Below, piece after piece: positions 1 through 11,674 of a DNA stretch of 29,402 bases (position 1 is the first letter of the stretch; each line of letters opens with the position of its first letter). The notes under the pieces were generated by a model. That model was not told the DNA's origin, made no database searches, and saw only the letters and a list, made by a program, of their open reading frames with translations. The DNA comes from Lobulomyces angularis (taxonomy: Eukaryota; Chytridiomycota; Chytridiomycetes; Lobulomycetales; Lobulomycetaceae). The translations under genes were made by a program, and so were the position numbers. The stretch covers positions 1 to 29,402 of the forward strand of contig JADHYX010000278.1 in the NCBI GenBank assembly GCA_027604685.1. The letters run 5' to 3'.

Positions 1-1
1 G

Positions 2-91
2 AACCAGAAGTCGATAGTAGAGGAGATATTGGCTGGTGAAGGTCGTCCTGCGAGATTCTTAAGAGCTATTATTCCAATTATTCCTGAGTAG
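2..91 (+). CDS. 3' end of an unrecognised protein-coding gene (partial)
   Basis: An open frame runs from the left edge to a TAG at 89-91 and ends in ...GEGRPARFLRAIIPIIPE. It is less AT-rich than the surrounding non-coding DNA and stops before a 130-base AT-rich gap that leads into the next gene on the same strand, so it reads as the last exon of an upstream gene. I do not recognise the family; 29 residues are too few to assign one. A competing frame from base 1 stops after 12 codons and is less convincing. Reading a fragment this short as coding is itself uncertain. Confidence 0.35.
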   Translation, partial: NQKSIVEEILAGEGRPARFLRAIIPIIPE

Positions 92-221
92 CTTTCGCTA
101 CTCTCGCCCTTAAATGGTGCTGGTAGTATGAAATATAATTTTGTGTAACATTAAATTTAATTTCGTTTTTTGTCAGAGGTTAAAAAACTACGTCCATGCA
201 CTACTTTCGCAAAATATTATA
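92..221 (+). promoter_or_regulatory. Short intergenic gap upstream of the Chk2-like kinase gene
   Basis: These 130 bases lie between the stop of the left-edge gene and the ATG of the kinase gene, both on the plus strand. They must hold the 3' UTR of one and the promoter and leader of the other. I see no clear TATA box or other named element. Confidence 0.3.
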
Positions 222-2122
222 ATGAAGAAAAATGATTTGATAATAGAAAAAACGATTTGGGGAAGACTTTTAGTGTTGAATGAAAATTTTCAAGTTGTGG
301 AATTGACAAAAGAAAAATACTCAATTGGTAGATCAAGATCGAACGATATTTACTGTGCTTCACCAAATTCTTCTAAAAGTCATTTTTCAATTAATTTTAA
401 TGGGGAGTTTCCATTTTTAGTAGATACTTCAGCAAATGGAACTTTTGTAAATAATGTGAAGGTCTATCGTAAGAAAGTGCCACTACTTAACAAGTCCGAA
501 ATAGAAATAAAGCATGACTTCTTTTTTGTCTTTTTTAACTCAGTTGAGGAATATAACTTTGGAAATTACGTATGTACTTTTTTTTTCCTGTTCGTAATAA
601 GCAATACCAGTAGATTTATTTATTTATTCTATTTTATGATAACTAAGTTTTAATTTGTTTTATAGCTCATAAATGACCGTTATTATCTTTTTCATTCTCA
701 AACTCTAGGAGAAGGAGCCCACGCTACAGTATATATTTTAATTTATTAATGGATGATATTTTTAATATTTAATTGTAAGGTTCAATTAGCTATTGACATT
801 AGGGATTGTAAAAGACTAGCTTGTAAACTAATAGATAAAAAAAAATTCAAAAAAGTTAATTCGAAAGACCCAGCGTTGATTGACCCAACTTTCATATCTA
901 GAGAGGTAACCATTAAATGTGCATATGTTTTGTTAATAGTTAAAGATATCCATTTTAAAAAGAGTCTGTCATCCCAATATTACAACCATCAAGGATGTAC
1001 ATCAAAACAATTCCTTTGTTTTCATTTTTTTAACCAGAATAATGGGAGGTTTTTAAAATATATAATTCTACAACTATAATTATAATAAAAAATGTAAAAG
1101 GGGAATTATTTGAATACATTGTAAAGCATCGTTTTATATCAGAACCTGAAGCAAAGTTTATATTTTATCAAATTTTACTAGCACTTCAGGTTTTTAAACA
1201 AGGAAATACAAACATAAAATAGCAACTTTACTTTTAGTACCTTCACAATCATAATATTACGCATAGGGATTTGAAACTGGTGAATAATTCTATTTTTACT
1301 TAAAAATTTTTAATGGGCTGTGTAATTTATGTATCAGGAAAATATTTTGTTGGAGGAACCCAGAGCTTTTTCTAGAGTAATAATTACAGATTTCGGATTA
1401 TCAAAAAGACTAGGAAATTCATTTGAAAGAATGAGGACTAAATGCGGAACTCTTGGTTACCTTGTAGCTTTAACTATTCCTTCTAAATTCCTTATAGTTA
1501 ACTAATTGTAAAAAAAAAGGCTCCGGAAGTTTTTACAGATAATCAATTAAAATCTGGTTATACCCAAAAAGCAGATTGTTGGTCGATTGGTGTTTTGTTA
1601 TTTGTTATGTATGTGCATTACCTCGTTCTTTTCAGTTTTCACATTACTATCTAATTATTTCTTTGCATTTGTATCAACTTTTAATTTTCAAGGTTAACTG
1701 GACAATTCCCATTTGGATCGGACGAAGATCAAAGGACACTCTTTATGCGTATTAAAAAAGCAGATTTTAGTTTTATTCAAGAAAGCATTTGGAGTACTGT
1801 TTCTGACAATGCAAAGGATTTAATAAAGAAACTACTAGTTGTGGATCCACATATTAGGTTTATTTTCTTTTTTGCTGAATTGTTGCAAACAGTTGATTTT
1901 TTACAATTTATTTTTTTCTATGAAAAGACTTGATGTAGAAGAAAGTTTACACCATCCATGGATTTGTGAACAGAGGGAGCTACTCGACAAATTATACTTT
2001 AAAGTATTTTTTTTTTATTTGTAAATTTTAATTTTCATATTATTAATTTTTGCTGTTCTGTTTTTTTTTTTTCCTTTTGTTATATTCAGATGATGAAAAA
2101 GTGTGATTGGAAAGAGAGTTGA
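222..2122 (+). CDS. FHA-domain serine/threonine checkpoint kinase, Chk2/Cds1/Rad53 type
   Basis: Model: join(222..569, 666..728, 780..905, 940..1048, 1101..1189, 1238..1279, 1338..1463, 1520..1608, 1693..1857, 1928..2003, 2090..2122), 421 aa, all phases consistent, stop TGA. Residues about 25-100 form an FHA domain (YSIGRSRSND, then SKSHF and ANGTFVN), which binds phosphothreonine. The kinase follows: glycine loop LGEGAHATVQLA, catalytic lysine in LACKLIDKKKF, C-helix region ILKRVCHPNI, catalytic loop ITHRDLKLENILL, DFG in ITDFGLSK, activation segment MRTKCGTLGYLAPEVF, then ADCWSIGVLLF. The MRT-x-CGT...LAPEV segment and a single N-terminal FHA match Chk2/Cds1, a nuclear kinase activated by ATM/ATR-type kinases after DNA damage or replication stress. 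Dun1 has the same layout and cannot be excluded. An in-frame extension upstream of the ATG has no ATG, so 222 is the start. Catalytic residues appear intact. Confidence 0.9.
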
Positions 2123-2315
2123 ATTTTATTTTAATTTTGTTTGCTTGTTCTAAGACTTTATTCTTTATCGGTTTCGCTTTTTTTCTTTTAACTATACTAC
2201 AATTTTATTAATAATATTTACAATCATTTGAATAAAAAAAAATATATAAACTAATTAACTTTAAATCAAAAAGAAGTTAAAAAACATTATATAATCTTTT
2301 TGCATTTTTTTTTTT

Positions 2316-5300
2316 CTACTTTTTATCCTCATACAAAAAGGTATTAAAAAATTCATCTGCAATGGTATAAAGTAAATGTTGATTTAACCTTCTATTTTGA
2401 AAAACACAAAATAATCTCAACGCACCTTTTTTTGCATTTTGTTTACCAACAACTCCTCCTACAGTTTCAATCAAATTTGTTACAAAGGAGTTTTGAGCTT
2501 TCGCTCTGCATTCCATTTTTTCTTTTGCACTTCTAACGATTACATCCTCCTTAAATTTTCCTTGCGGCCACAGCGATTCTTTTACATTTTCTAATAAATA
2601 CAGCATGTTCTCTTCACCAAATAGCCATTTTAGTTGCTCATTAATCTTACGGTCTACAGTACCACCAAATAACTGCTGAATTAATAAAACTACTGCATTT
2701 CTTCTGAGCCAATTGTTTTTTTCTTTCAATTCAAAAATTTCTTGAAATAAATCAACAATAATATCAGTGGAACTCACATCTCCTATTTCTAATAAATCTT
2801 GTTGAGTAGTGGGAGTAGAAGTGCTCGAAAATGCATTACTTTCAGTGGAAATATCTAATATACCACCAAAATTTTTTTTATTCCAAAAATCTCTACTACT
2901 AAGTTGATTAGGAATTAAGGGAGTATAAGTTGGTGAAACGTTGCGAAATTTTGTCAAAAATCCATCGACTGATTCATCAAAGTTTTCTACAATATTCTTC
3001 CACAGTCCTTTTTTTTTTTCTACATCTACTCCAGTTAAATCTTTACGTAAAATTTCTAAAGCTCTTAAAATTTCTTGCGAACTGATAAAAGACTTAAATT
3101 CAGTGCTGTTTAAAATTTCAGGTACTTTTACTAATTTTTTTAAATACTTTTCCAGACTTATCTTACGGTTTTCAAGAAAATATTTTTTTTGCTTTAAATT
3201 ATGTAAATAGTTTTTTGAAGGCAATTCGAACTGTTGCATCAAAAACCCAAATCTGTTTTTTAATTGTTGATGCAAATCAAAAAATTCAGAGTAACGTCTG
3301 TAAAATGAATACAAGTAAAGAAAATGTCAGTTGGAACTTACTATATTTTTTCAAACCTAAATATGAACCATCCAAATTGGACATTGTCTTCAGTTTGTTG
3401 CTGAACCTCTATTGAATACACAGCGAATTCTTTTTTTTCGTCATGGCTTATCTCATACTCTGGTATAGAAATAGTAATGGAACTCTAAATAAAAAAAAAA
3501 TTAAGATAACAATTTTATAAGTATAAATTTATACAGATATTAAATTTTCTAAAACAAAAATTTCCAACTCTCTTTTCATCTTCAATTTTAAATCCAATTC
3601 AATTTTCAAACCTACAGCCATCAGTTGTAACTGTCTAAATTTAGTATCACTGACGTTAGCAACAGAAGAAATAGTAGGATTTCCAGATGGCGATGTAAGG
3701 CTTTTTAATTGGTTATCATTTTCCAACATTTCTTTTTTTATATTTAATATTTCTTCATTTTTTTGTAAAATCTTTTGAGGTATTGGGATGCAAGCTGGTA
3801 ACAAATCTTCAATTTCACCACCAATAACTAAGTTGGATAAATTCGAAGTTAAGTAAAGGGGTGGCTGTTTCAGATTGTTAGGAGAAGAGTTATAACCATC
3901 TGTCGAGGGAGTTTTTTCCTCAAGGCCTAATGCTGAATTTAACCTTCCTTTTGGCGAGTTTTTTGTTGGACTGGAATTTTCGTCATCAGTGGAATTTACA
4001 ACGTTGTTTGTGTTAATTTTTAACTCCTGCTCTCTGCATTCAGTTTTTTTTAAGTTTTGAGAAACGTTTTTTGAATCTAAAGTAGAATTTGTAGGAATGC
4101 CTGAAAGTTTAATGAATTCCTTTTCAGATTTTGTAGGCGAATTCTTTTCTTTTGAATTACTAACATTAAAAAGTCCGCTCTTCTTTTTAAAAGATGAAGT
4201 TGAATTTTTTTTATCTTTTGCTTCCAGGTACTCGGAACCAGAAACGCTTTCACTGGCTGAATCTCTATCTGAAAGGATAATATTGGAAGTCGATTTACTT
4301 TCCCCTGACATTTTATGTTTTTTTTTTTTAAAAATTGAAAAATGTTTTTCTTCACTAAAAACTTCCTTTGTTGGCAAACTAGTAACCTCATTGCTTTTTA
4401 CTTCTTCAACTGCTATAATTACATCCTCTTTAGCAATTAAGGGTAAATTCGATTCCACACTAGTTTTTGCTGGTTTAGGAACCGCTAGCTTTTGTACACT
4501 TTTTCTTTTTTTTATAACATCCATAAACTTTCCTTTTGTCTTTTTAATTATGGAATCATCCAATTCTGCTTCATTCCCTGATTTTTCGCAATCACCAAAA
4601 AACTGTTCCCCTCCACTGGTTAAATTTGGTAATTCGTTGTTTTCCCAAACTTTTCTAAATTGACGCTCCTGACTGAATTTTAAAAATGTAGCGCTAAGTC
4701 GAAATTTTTGGTAATCTGATTCCATCAATCCAACAATTTCTCTCTGTAATTCCAAAATAAGTGATGAGTATTCGGGGCTTAAAAATGTAAAACTTGCTTC
4801 TTTGGTTTTTGTGATCTGAGAATTTTCATTTACTTGCTGTTGTACTTCAAGGTATATTGCGTCTAATTTTAATCTTAAAACTTGTGAAATTGAAAATTGG
4901 CCATCTGAGGATGAATTGTTTAGGACATTGTTAATAAAAACAAAAAATTCTTGCATGGTGCATTGTATTGAGACACCTCCAGAATTTAGAAAGTCGTTTT
5001 CTGCATTTGGTGAAGAGTCACCACCAAATTTTAGTATTTCAATATTTAACCACAACTGCAGTAAATGAGAATGATTTTCACTTTCTAAGAAATCAGTAAA
5101 GTACGAAACAAAAACATGATCCTTTAAGATAACTTCTAGTGGTTCTTTTTCATTAAAAACCTCCACACTGAGAGTAGTATTCTAATAAATGTTAAAAAGA
5201 AAAGTATGAAACAAAAATAAATTACTTTTCCGCTACCTCCTAATAATCTTAGTCTTTTATTAATTTTTTGTCTAGCAGTTTCAAGTTGAGATATTAAATG

Positions 5301-6530
5301 CTTTAAATCTGAAACTTTAACTTCATTCACAATGTCGTCATTATTAAAATTTACTAATTAATAATTGAAAAAAATTAAAGAGTTAAAAAAAATAAAAGTT
5401 AAAGGATTAAAATTAAAAATAAAAATAATATTATTAAGAAAAATTATATATAAAAAAAAACACCTACAAATTTCCTTGCGTTTTCTAGTAATTTCCACCT
5501 CAATGCTAAACTGCAATTGCAAACCATCAAATAAATCGTTGCATCCTTTAATTCGTCTCATTATGTCATCAATAGTTGTTTCGGATGTAGTAAACGTGTA
5601 ATCAACAAAATTTTCAATGTTATTTCCAGGACTTACAATATTTGCCTGGTTTTCTGAAATCGATCCTTCTGAAATTGTTATATTTTTTGTCTAAAAATAA
5701 ATTATTTTCAAACAATTTATTTTCTATTATACCAGCAATAAAATAGTTTGATTCCAAAAATCAGGATCACTTAACATATCAATAACTGGTTGAAATACTT
5801 TACATGCCAATATTTCCCTAAGTAATGTTAAAACTAATTTAGACTTTAACTCTCTAGGGGGGCCAAGGTTTATCAAATATTTTTCACTAATTTTTCTCAG
5901 GTACACTAATTCACTCTGCAAGGTATGTGTAGGACTAGACGTTATGGCCTGATGAAGTTGACCATTCAAATACGATTTGGAAAATTCCAGATCCATTTCG
6001 ACACTATCAGACAAGGTTCTCTGCAGATTTGTCCCCCTCAAGGATCTTTCAGCTTTTCTGTATTCTGTCATATGTTTCAAAATGATAGACCCTATCTTTT
6101 CCAAAACAAATTTCTTTGTATCAATTCTTTCCAACCTTTCGATGGTTACTTTAACTATATTTCTAATAAAGTTCTCCACAGTGTAGATAAAAATTGGTTC
6201 TTGACTTACTGAAGGGTACCAAGAATTTAAGAAATCTCTGGATATAAATTTTAGCATTTCGTCTATTACTAACTGAAATTTTTTTGGAGATACATTCTTC
6301 AATTTTAAAGGAGTTCTTTCTTTTACTCTGCGATCCCAGTATTTTTGTTGTTTGAAAGGGAGCGACTTCAAAACAACATTTTGTCCTATCAATTTATTAA
6401 CATCAATCGTTTTTGATAAAGTTTTTCGTTTCGATTTAGGTAATACTTGCTTCAAAATTCCGTAAAAAAATAAAAATCCTAAAAACGTCAACAATTGGTA
6501 CGTCAACTTAAACAGCAACAAAAAAACCAT
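2316..6530 (-). CDS. Sorting nexin with PXA-RGS-PX-nexin C architecture (SNX13/14/25, yeast Mdm1 type)
   Basis: Model: complement(join(2316..3297, 3357..3484, 3535..5181, 5226..5353, 5468..5690, 5733..6530)), 1301 aa, all phases consistent. Residues 1-25 are a hydrophobic anchor (FLLLFKLTYQLLTFLGFLFF). A PXA domain follows to about 265 (MTEYRKAERSLRGTNL). An RGS-like domain covers about 395-545 (FVSYFTDFLESENHSHLLQL). A Ser/Lys-rich linker with little predicted fold spans about 545-850 and precedes a coiled stretch. A PX domain lies at about 933-1045 (FRRYSEFFDLHQQL), where the RRY motif, which in PX domains contacts phosphoinositide, is made by joining exons 5 and 6. The nexin C domain ends the protein (about 1140-1290). 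In yeast and animals such proteins sit in the ER and tether it to the vacuole/endosome or lipid droplets. Membrane anchor plus PX fits that role. The intron inside RRY has a weak GTTTGA donor. Confidence 0.9.
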
Positions 6531-7046
6531 GAAAAATTTTTATTTTAAAAAAAAAAATATTACAAAAAAAAAAGGAAACTATCAAAAATTCGTGTGCGAT
6601 AAATGTATTATTCTTAATCCTGCCTTGTTTGCTTCTTAAAATTTTTAAATTGTTCCCAAAAAAAATTTATTTTTTCTTAATTTCTTACAGAATTAATTTT
6701 TTAGCCGTTCTAATTTTATAATTATTGGTTTGAATTTTTTAAAATCGAACGCTTATTCTTGTTTATAATGTTATTTTAACTTGTTAAATTATAACAATTT
6801 CAAAAAAAAAAAATTTTTAAATTTTAATTTTTTTATGGAGGAAAACTTAACTTTAATATAAATTATTATAAAACTGTTTACAATATAAAGTATTGAGATC
6901 CTTGCACATCACGAAATACAAACTTCATTTTAATAATACTCCAAAGTTATCATGACAAAAAAATATCTATATTTTTGATAATCATATAAAATTTTTCTTA
7001 TCTAGACGAAATCTAACAAAACTTAGATTTTCAATACTTTTCATTT
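6531..7046. other. Intergenic region, no gene seen
   Basis: This is very AT-rich DNA with A and T homopolymers between the sorting nexin start and the SRP72 stop, both minus strand. It should carry the nexin promoter and leader and the SRP72 3' UTR. I found no coding frame, tRNA fold or repeat family in it. Confidence 0.5.
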
Positions 7047-9507
7047 TTATTTTCTACCCTTCTTTTTCCTCTTACCAACACCGCTATTCGGTGATGAAGA
7101 AAGAGACACACTCTTTTCCACAGAAGGTGGTATTGAGGTAGGTGAATTTGAGTTACTTTTTAAATTTCCTATGGAACCTGTTCCACCGATACCACCACCC
7201 GCCATATTAACCCCCTTGAATAATTATATGTTTGTTTAATTAAAATTAAAACATTTCTTATTACTTGTGGACCTCCAATTCTCTGATCTTGATTTTTTTT
7301 TCCTTTTTGCTTTTTAACATTTGTTCTATCCCTTTTTGGAATCCATCGCTCTATAGAATAAGAATTAGAAAAAAAAATAATAAATTAAACAACAAACCTG
7401 GATCTGGTTTTACATTAGGATCGTAATTCTTAGGTAACAAAATTTTTCTCTTCCTTTTTTTATTTACTTTTGTTACACTCTTCGAAGAATCTAACCTATT
7501 TAAAAAAAAAAGATTTTTAACAAAAAAAAAATTACTAAAAAAGATATACCCAGCTAATTTTTTTTTAAATAAACCCACTCCACTTTCCAAAAAGTCAAGG
7601 TCAAGATTTTCAAGGTCAGTATTTTCTTCAATATTCATTAAATCATCCTCTTGCTCTTTTTCTTTTAAGGCTTCATCCAAATAGTTTGAATATTTTTCAG
7701 CCAAACTAAAATCATATTTAATATAGCATAGTACTAAATGGGCAACGTTAGTCAAATTTTTTGGATCTTTTTTCACTAATAGTTCAAAATCTTTTGCGGC
7801 ATCCTTTGCTTTGTTACTCTGTAATTTAAATAAGGCAAGTTGTTGTAAAATAGATTCATTATTTCCCTAGATAATTTTAGAATTTGAAACATATACATAA
7901 TTACAGAGTATTCTGTGCAACTTTGTTTCCAATATTCAGTTGCTTCTCCCAAAACCTTGACTGCATTTTCCAAATTACCTGATTGTACATTCAACCAAAC
8001 CAAAAGTGATATCAGACCTGGTTTAAATTTCAGATCCTCAGTAACCAAATCAAAGTAATCCTCAACCATCCTTAATGCTTTTTTTAAATTATTTTGTTGA
8101 ATTTGAAATTGTGCTAATGCCAAAGTAATGCTTAATGATTTTGGATTTGACTCTAGAAAGCTCTTGAAGAGAATTTTTTTACTTTAAAATTTAAGTAACG
8201 TTTTTGTATAAACCTTTAACTCCTCGTTACACTTCTCTATTTTTTTTTGTTTATAACTCAATCCGGCTAATATTAAAGGAGGAATTTCATTTTCCGGATA
8301 GGTTGACGCTAAGTTTTTGGCAAGGTCTTTAGCGTTATTCTGATTATTCTCATTAAAAAAAATAAACAAATAAAAATAATGTACTTTTCCCATTTTCATT
8401 GCAAGTATGGCACCATTGATAGCTATTAACTTTTTTTGCTGCTTTGTTAACTTCGCCTCTACGTCACTTGTCAATATATGGCGATGCTTCTTTAAGGAAT
8501 CAAAAAGTTCAGAATCATTTTTGATAGCCATCATATTATTAGAGGCAACTGCGGACACTGCCAAATCTGATTGTCTTTTTTTTATTGCTTAAATTTACAG
8601 TTCATTTTAAAAAATTTTACTTTGAATTCAAAATTCCTTCATATATTTCCAAAGCTTCGCTATACTTTCCTTTCATCTGATAACAGAAAGCTAACTGCGC
8701 AACTATTATGGCTAATTCTTTTTTAATCTCATCTTCACTATATTCTTCATCAGTAAGTTCCTCTCTGCAGCGTGCTTTAAAAATAGTATTATTCAAAAAT
8801 CTAACAGATATTTTTTTTTTCAAAATAAAACCTACTTTGAGCGGCCAATAATAATCGTTCAGCTTCATCAAACTTACCCTGGGCACTTCTTACTAAGCCA
8901 AGATTAAATTGAATTTCATAAGTTTCCTCCTCCTTAACCAAGGCAGCTTCAAGGGTGTTAATGTCGTTTAGAACCAAATTAAAAAAACAAGCGTTGCAGT
9001 TAGCCTCGAGTTCTCTGAGATGATCGTCGTCTTTCGGGGTTGTATCAAGCAGCTGATTATAAACTTGGGAACACTTTATGTAATCCTCCTTTTTGTAATA
9101 AATTTGGGCTTTCAAATTCAATACAGTCAAGTTGTGATCATGATCATTTACTTTATTTAATATTAAAAGTGCACCTTCTAAATTATTCAGCTTGTATAAA
9201 CAATATGAAGTTTCAAAGTAGAATTTAAATTGCAATTCCTGTTGAAGTGAGTGGATAAAATCAATTGCATCTTTATATCTGTTTTATTGACAAAAACTTA
9301 ATTTCATATTCATATTCTTTCATTTTCATACCTATCTAACTTTATTAAGGCAGTAACCTTAGTTTGAACAGCAGCCAAGTCGTTATTGTTTAGTTGCAAA
9401 ACTAAGAAAATTGAGAAACATTTTAGTTTTAAATAATATGTTGGAATCAAAATCTTTTTAAATATACTTTTTTCTGCATTGGACAACTGTTTTTTATCTT
9501 CAATCAT
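7047..9507 (-). CDS. SRP72: Signal recognition particle 72 kDa subunit (SRP72)
   Basis: Model: complement(join(7047..7214, 7265..7350, 7398..7495, 7550..7866, 7905..8162, 8214..8348, 8385..8574, 8621..8774, 8836..9278, 9332..9401, 9468..9507)), 653 codons including stop, phases consistent. The first two thirds are TPR-like helical repeats (NNDLAAVQTKVTALIKLDRY; CREELTDEEYSEDEIKKELA; VKVLGEATEYWK). The family hallmark is near the C-terminus, LPKNYDPNVKPDPERWIPKR, split by an intron inside PDPERW, followed by a lysine-rich segment. In other eukaryotes this part binds 7S RNA next to SRP68. The tail is Gly/Ser-rich and ends in KRKKKGRK. SRP72 forms a heterodimer with SRP68 in the cytosolic particle that targets secretory proteins to the ER. 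Several introns are multiples of three or nearly so, so unspliced frames look deceptively open. Length fits the family (about 640-670 aa). Confidence 0.93.
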
Positions 9508-9702
9508 ACTTTTTTTTTTTGTAAAAAAAAAAGGAAAAATTTAATGGTACTGAAAGAAAAAGTGCAATGTACCATAAAAAAAAATTTTCTTTCAAAAATT
9601 GATTTTTTAAATTTTATTTATTTATTTATTTTAAAAAAAAGAAAAAATTAAACGAAATAAAAAAATGAATTAATTACATTCATCTATTTTTTTTTTTAAT
9701 AA

Positions 9703-11122
9703 TTAATTTCTTGTAACAGACCAAACTCTTATATGATTATCAGTATAACCTGAGAATAAGGTTTGTCCATCTGCTGACCAAGCCAAAGAAATACATTGTG
9801 GAATAGTAGCTTTTATTTTAGTCTCTCCGAAATCAGGTGTTAATTCATCAACAATTGATTTGGACTCTAAATCCCAAATCTTAATTCCGGATCCTGTTGC
9901 AGCACATAACCAGTACCTATTTGGTGAGAAACAAAGTGCATTGATAGTGCCTCCAGCTTCCAATGAGTACAAGTGTTTACCTTCATTCAGGTCCCATAAC
10001 ATAGTGATACCATCCTTAATGATTACATATAAGATAAATTCAATAAGTATATATTACTTTTCCTCCGGATGCACATAAAGAACCATCAGGTGAAATAGTG
10101 ACAGTGTTAATGTAACCAGTATGTCCATAATGGTTGGTCTTTAATTTACATTTTGTAAGATCCCAAACCTAAAATAAAATGAATAGAATTAAAGCTTGAA
10201 AGTTCTTATTTCATATAAATTTTGAGAGTTTCAATAGTCAGAGTTATAAGGTGGAATTTTTGTCTCATTTTTAACCTATAAGGTTTTTAATCTGAAGTAG
10301 CAAATATATCCGAAAGACATCATTCAAAAATTATCAAAATTTTATGTTTAGATCAACCCTCTGCACATATAAAGAAACCCATACCTTAACAAGTTTATCC
10401 CAACCAGCGGAAACAATAACTGGATTGGCCGGGTTAGGTGAGAAACGTACTTGAGAAACCCATTCGGAGTGACCATCTTCAGTAATATTGAATTTGCATT
10501 CACCTAAAGTGTTCCATAATTTGATAGTTTTGTCACGAGATCCGGAAACGATTTGACGGTTATCTGGCGAGAAAGAAACAGAAAGAACGTCATTAGTGTG
10601 TCCTACAAAACGTCTAGTGGTTAATCCTGTGTTTAAGTCCCATAAACGAAGGGTTTTATCTAAAAATATTAGATTTGAAAATAAAATAAATACTACCCCA
10701 TGAAGCAGAAAGAGCAAATTGTCCATCTGAGGAAATAACAACATCTTGAACAAAGTGATTGTGACCAGTGAGGGCTCTGCGAGCATAACCGCAGTTATCT
10801 TCATCACGTCTTAAATGCCAGACAATAACGGTCTTATCTAAATGATATTAATATAGTTTTTTTTTGGTTTATTACCTCTAGAGGCTGACAAGATCATATC
10901 CGGGTTTTCAGGACTTGTTGCTGGTAACAAGAATAAAAAAATTGAATTAAAATAATTAGTTAAATTGACAATATTTTAGAATTAAGTGCGGACTAACCAA
11001 TAGCAGTGACCCATCCCTAAAAAAAAAAAAAACGTCAGTCAAATATGAAATTTTTTTTTTTTTATATATTAACTTACGGAGTGCCCTTTTAATGTTCCTC
11101 TTAGTAATAATTGATCAGACAT
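9703..11122 (-). CDS. RACK1: RACK1/Asc1, WD40 protein of the 40S ribosome
   Basis: Model: complement(join(9703..10014, 10058..10168, 10385..10659, 10697..10837, 10876..10920, 10998..11016, 11078..11122)), 315 aa, phases consistent; known RACK1 proteins are about 315-320 aa. The start [20 protein letters not shown] and seven WD40 blades are clear ([103 protein letters not shown]). RACK1 sits on the head of the 40S subunit and links translation to kinase signalling and ribosome quality control. Exon 2 has only 19 bases. Intron 5 (10169-10384) is about 216 bases, four to five times the local norm, and carries a snoRNA. Identification is secure. Confidence 0.97.
10235..10326 (-). ncRNA. Intronic C/D box snoRNA resembling U24/snR24
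   Basis: Read on the minus strand inside RACK1 intron 5: box C ATGATGT (10317-10323); antisense element ATATATTTGCTACTT (10295-10309); box D' CAGA (10291-10294); box C' ATGAGAC (10262-10268); second antisense region (10242-10255); box D CTGA (10238-10241). Flanks 10324-10332 and 10218-10225 can pair. ATATTTGCTACTTCAGA and ATGAGACA match what I recall of yeast snR24/U24, which guides 2'-O-methylation of large-subunit rRNA at an AGTAGCAAATAT site. Budding yeast snR24 is also encoded in the intron of ASC1, the RACK1 gene, so host and cargo agree. Ends are estimated. The second guide differs from the yeast and human U24 sequence. Confidence 0.82.
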
Positions 11123-11674
11123 TCCTAACTTAACAAAGAAAAACGTAAATTAAACATAACAAATTAATTGAATTAAACAGGATTAAAAAAAGAACTGTTC
11201 CATTTTTCGAAATGTTTAATTCATAATGCAAATAGAAATTGTAGAGCATATTTAAAAAATTATGACAAAAGTTGATAGGATGGGACCAGATGAAAAATCA
11301 CTTCTATTTTACCTTAAAATTTTTGAAGGTCGTTTAGTGTAACATTTAAAAATTATTTTAATCATGAATTTGCGATATAATTTAATAATAGAGATTTTGC
11401 AATGAACTTCCTTATTAATTATCTTAATATTCTTCAAAAACTTGATTCATCATTTCTATAATTTTTTAAAGATTAAATTTTTTCTTTGGTATGACCATTA
11501 ATCATAGTTACATTGCCAAAACAGTTACTAGAAGAAACAACAATTTAATTTCAATTGATACTACAACAAATTCTACAATCAAAAAAATATAATTTAAAAA
11601 TAATAGAGTTATGTGAAAATTTTTAAAATGTGGTTGGCAAAGTAGGTATACAGAGTAATTTTAAACTGAAAATT
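11123..11674. other. Intergenic region upstream of RACK1, no gene seen
   Basis: This AT-rich gap lies between the membrane-protein gene stop and the RACK1 start, both on the minus strand. It must include the RACK1 promoter and leader. I found no supported exon, tRNA or repeat. Short scattered open frames are no longer than expected by chance. Confidence 0.45.

Noticed and set aside
141..221. Upstream extension of the checkpoint kinase frame
   Set aside because: The frame is open but begins at TTG with no ATG before 222. The FHA domain starts well after 222, so the extension is not needed.
4097..4663. Plus-strand 188-codon open frame
   Set aside because: It lies opposite the Ser/Lys-rich linker of the sorting nexin gene, whose minus-strand frame has splice phases and domains on both sides. 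Its Phe/Ser-rich composition is that of an antisense shadow.
5365..5601. Plus-strand lysine-rich 78-codon frame
   Set aside because: It covers a sorting nexin intron and part of an exon on the other strand. The Lys/Ile content follows from A-rich intron sequence.
8584..8600. Earlier acceptor for exon 5 of SRP72
   Set aside because: Using the AAG before CAATAAA gives the wrong phase. The AG after the A-run at 8575-8576 restores SKQSDLAVSAVASNN, which matches the family.
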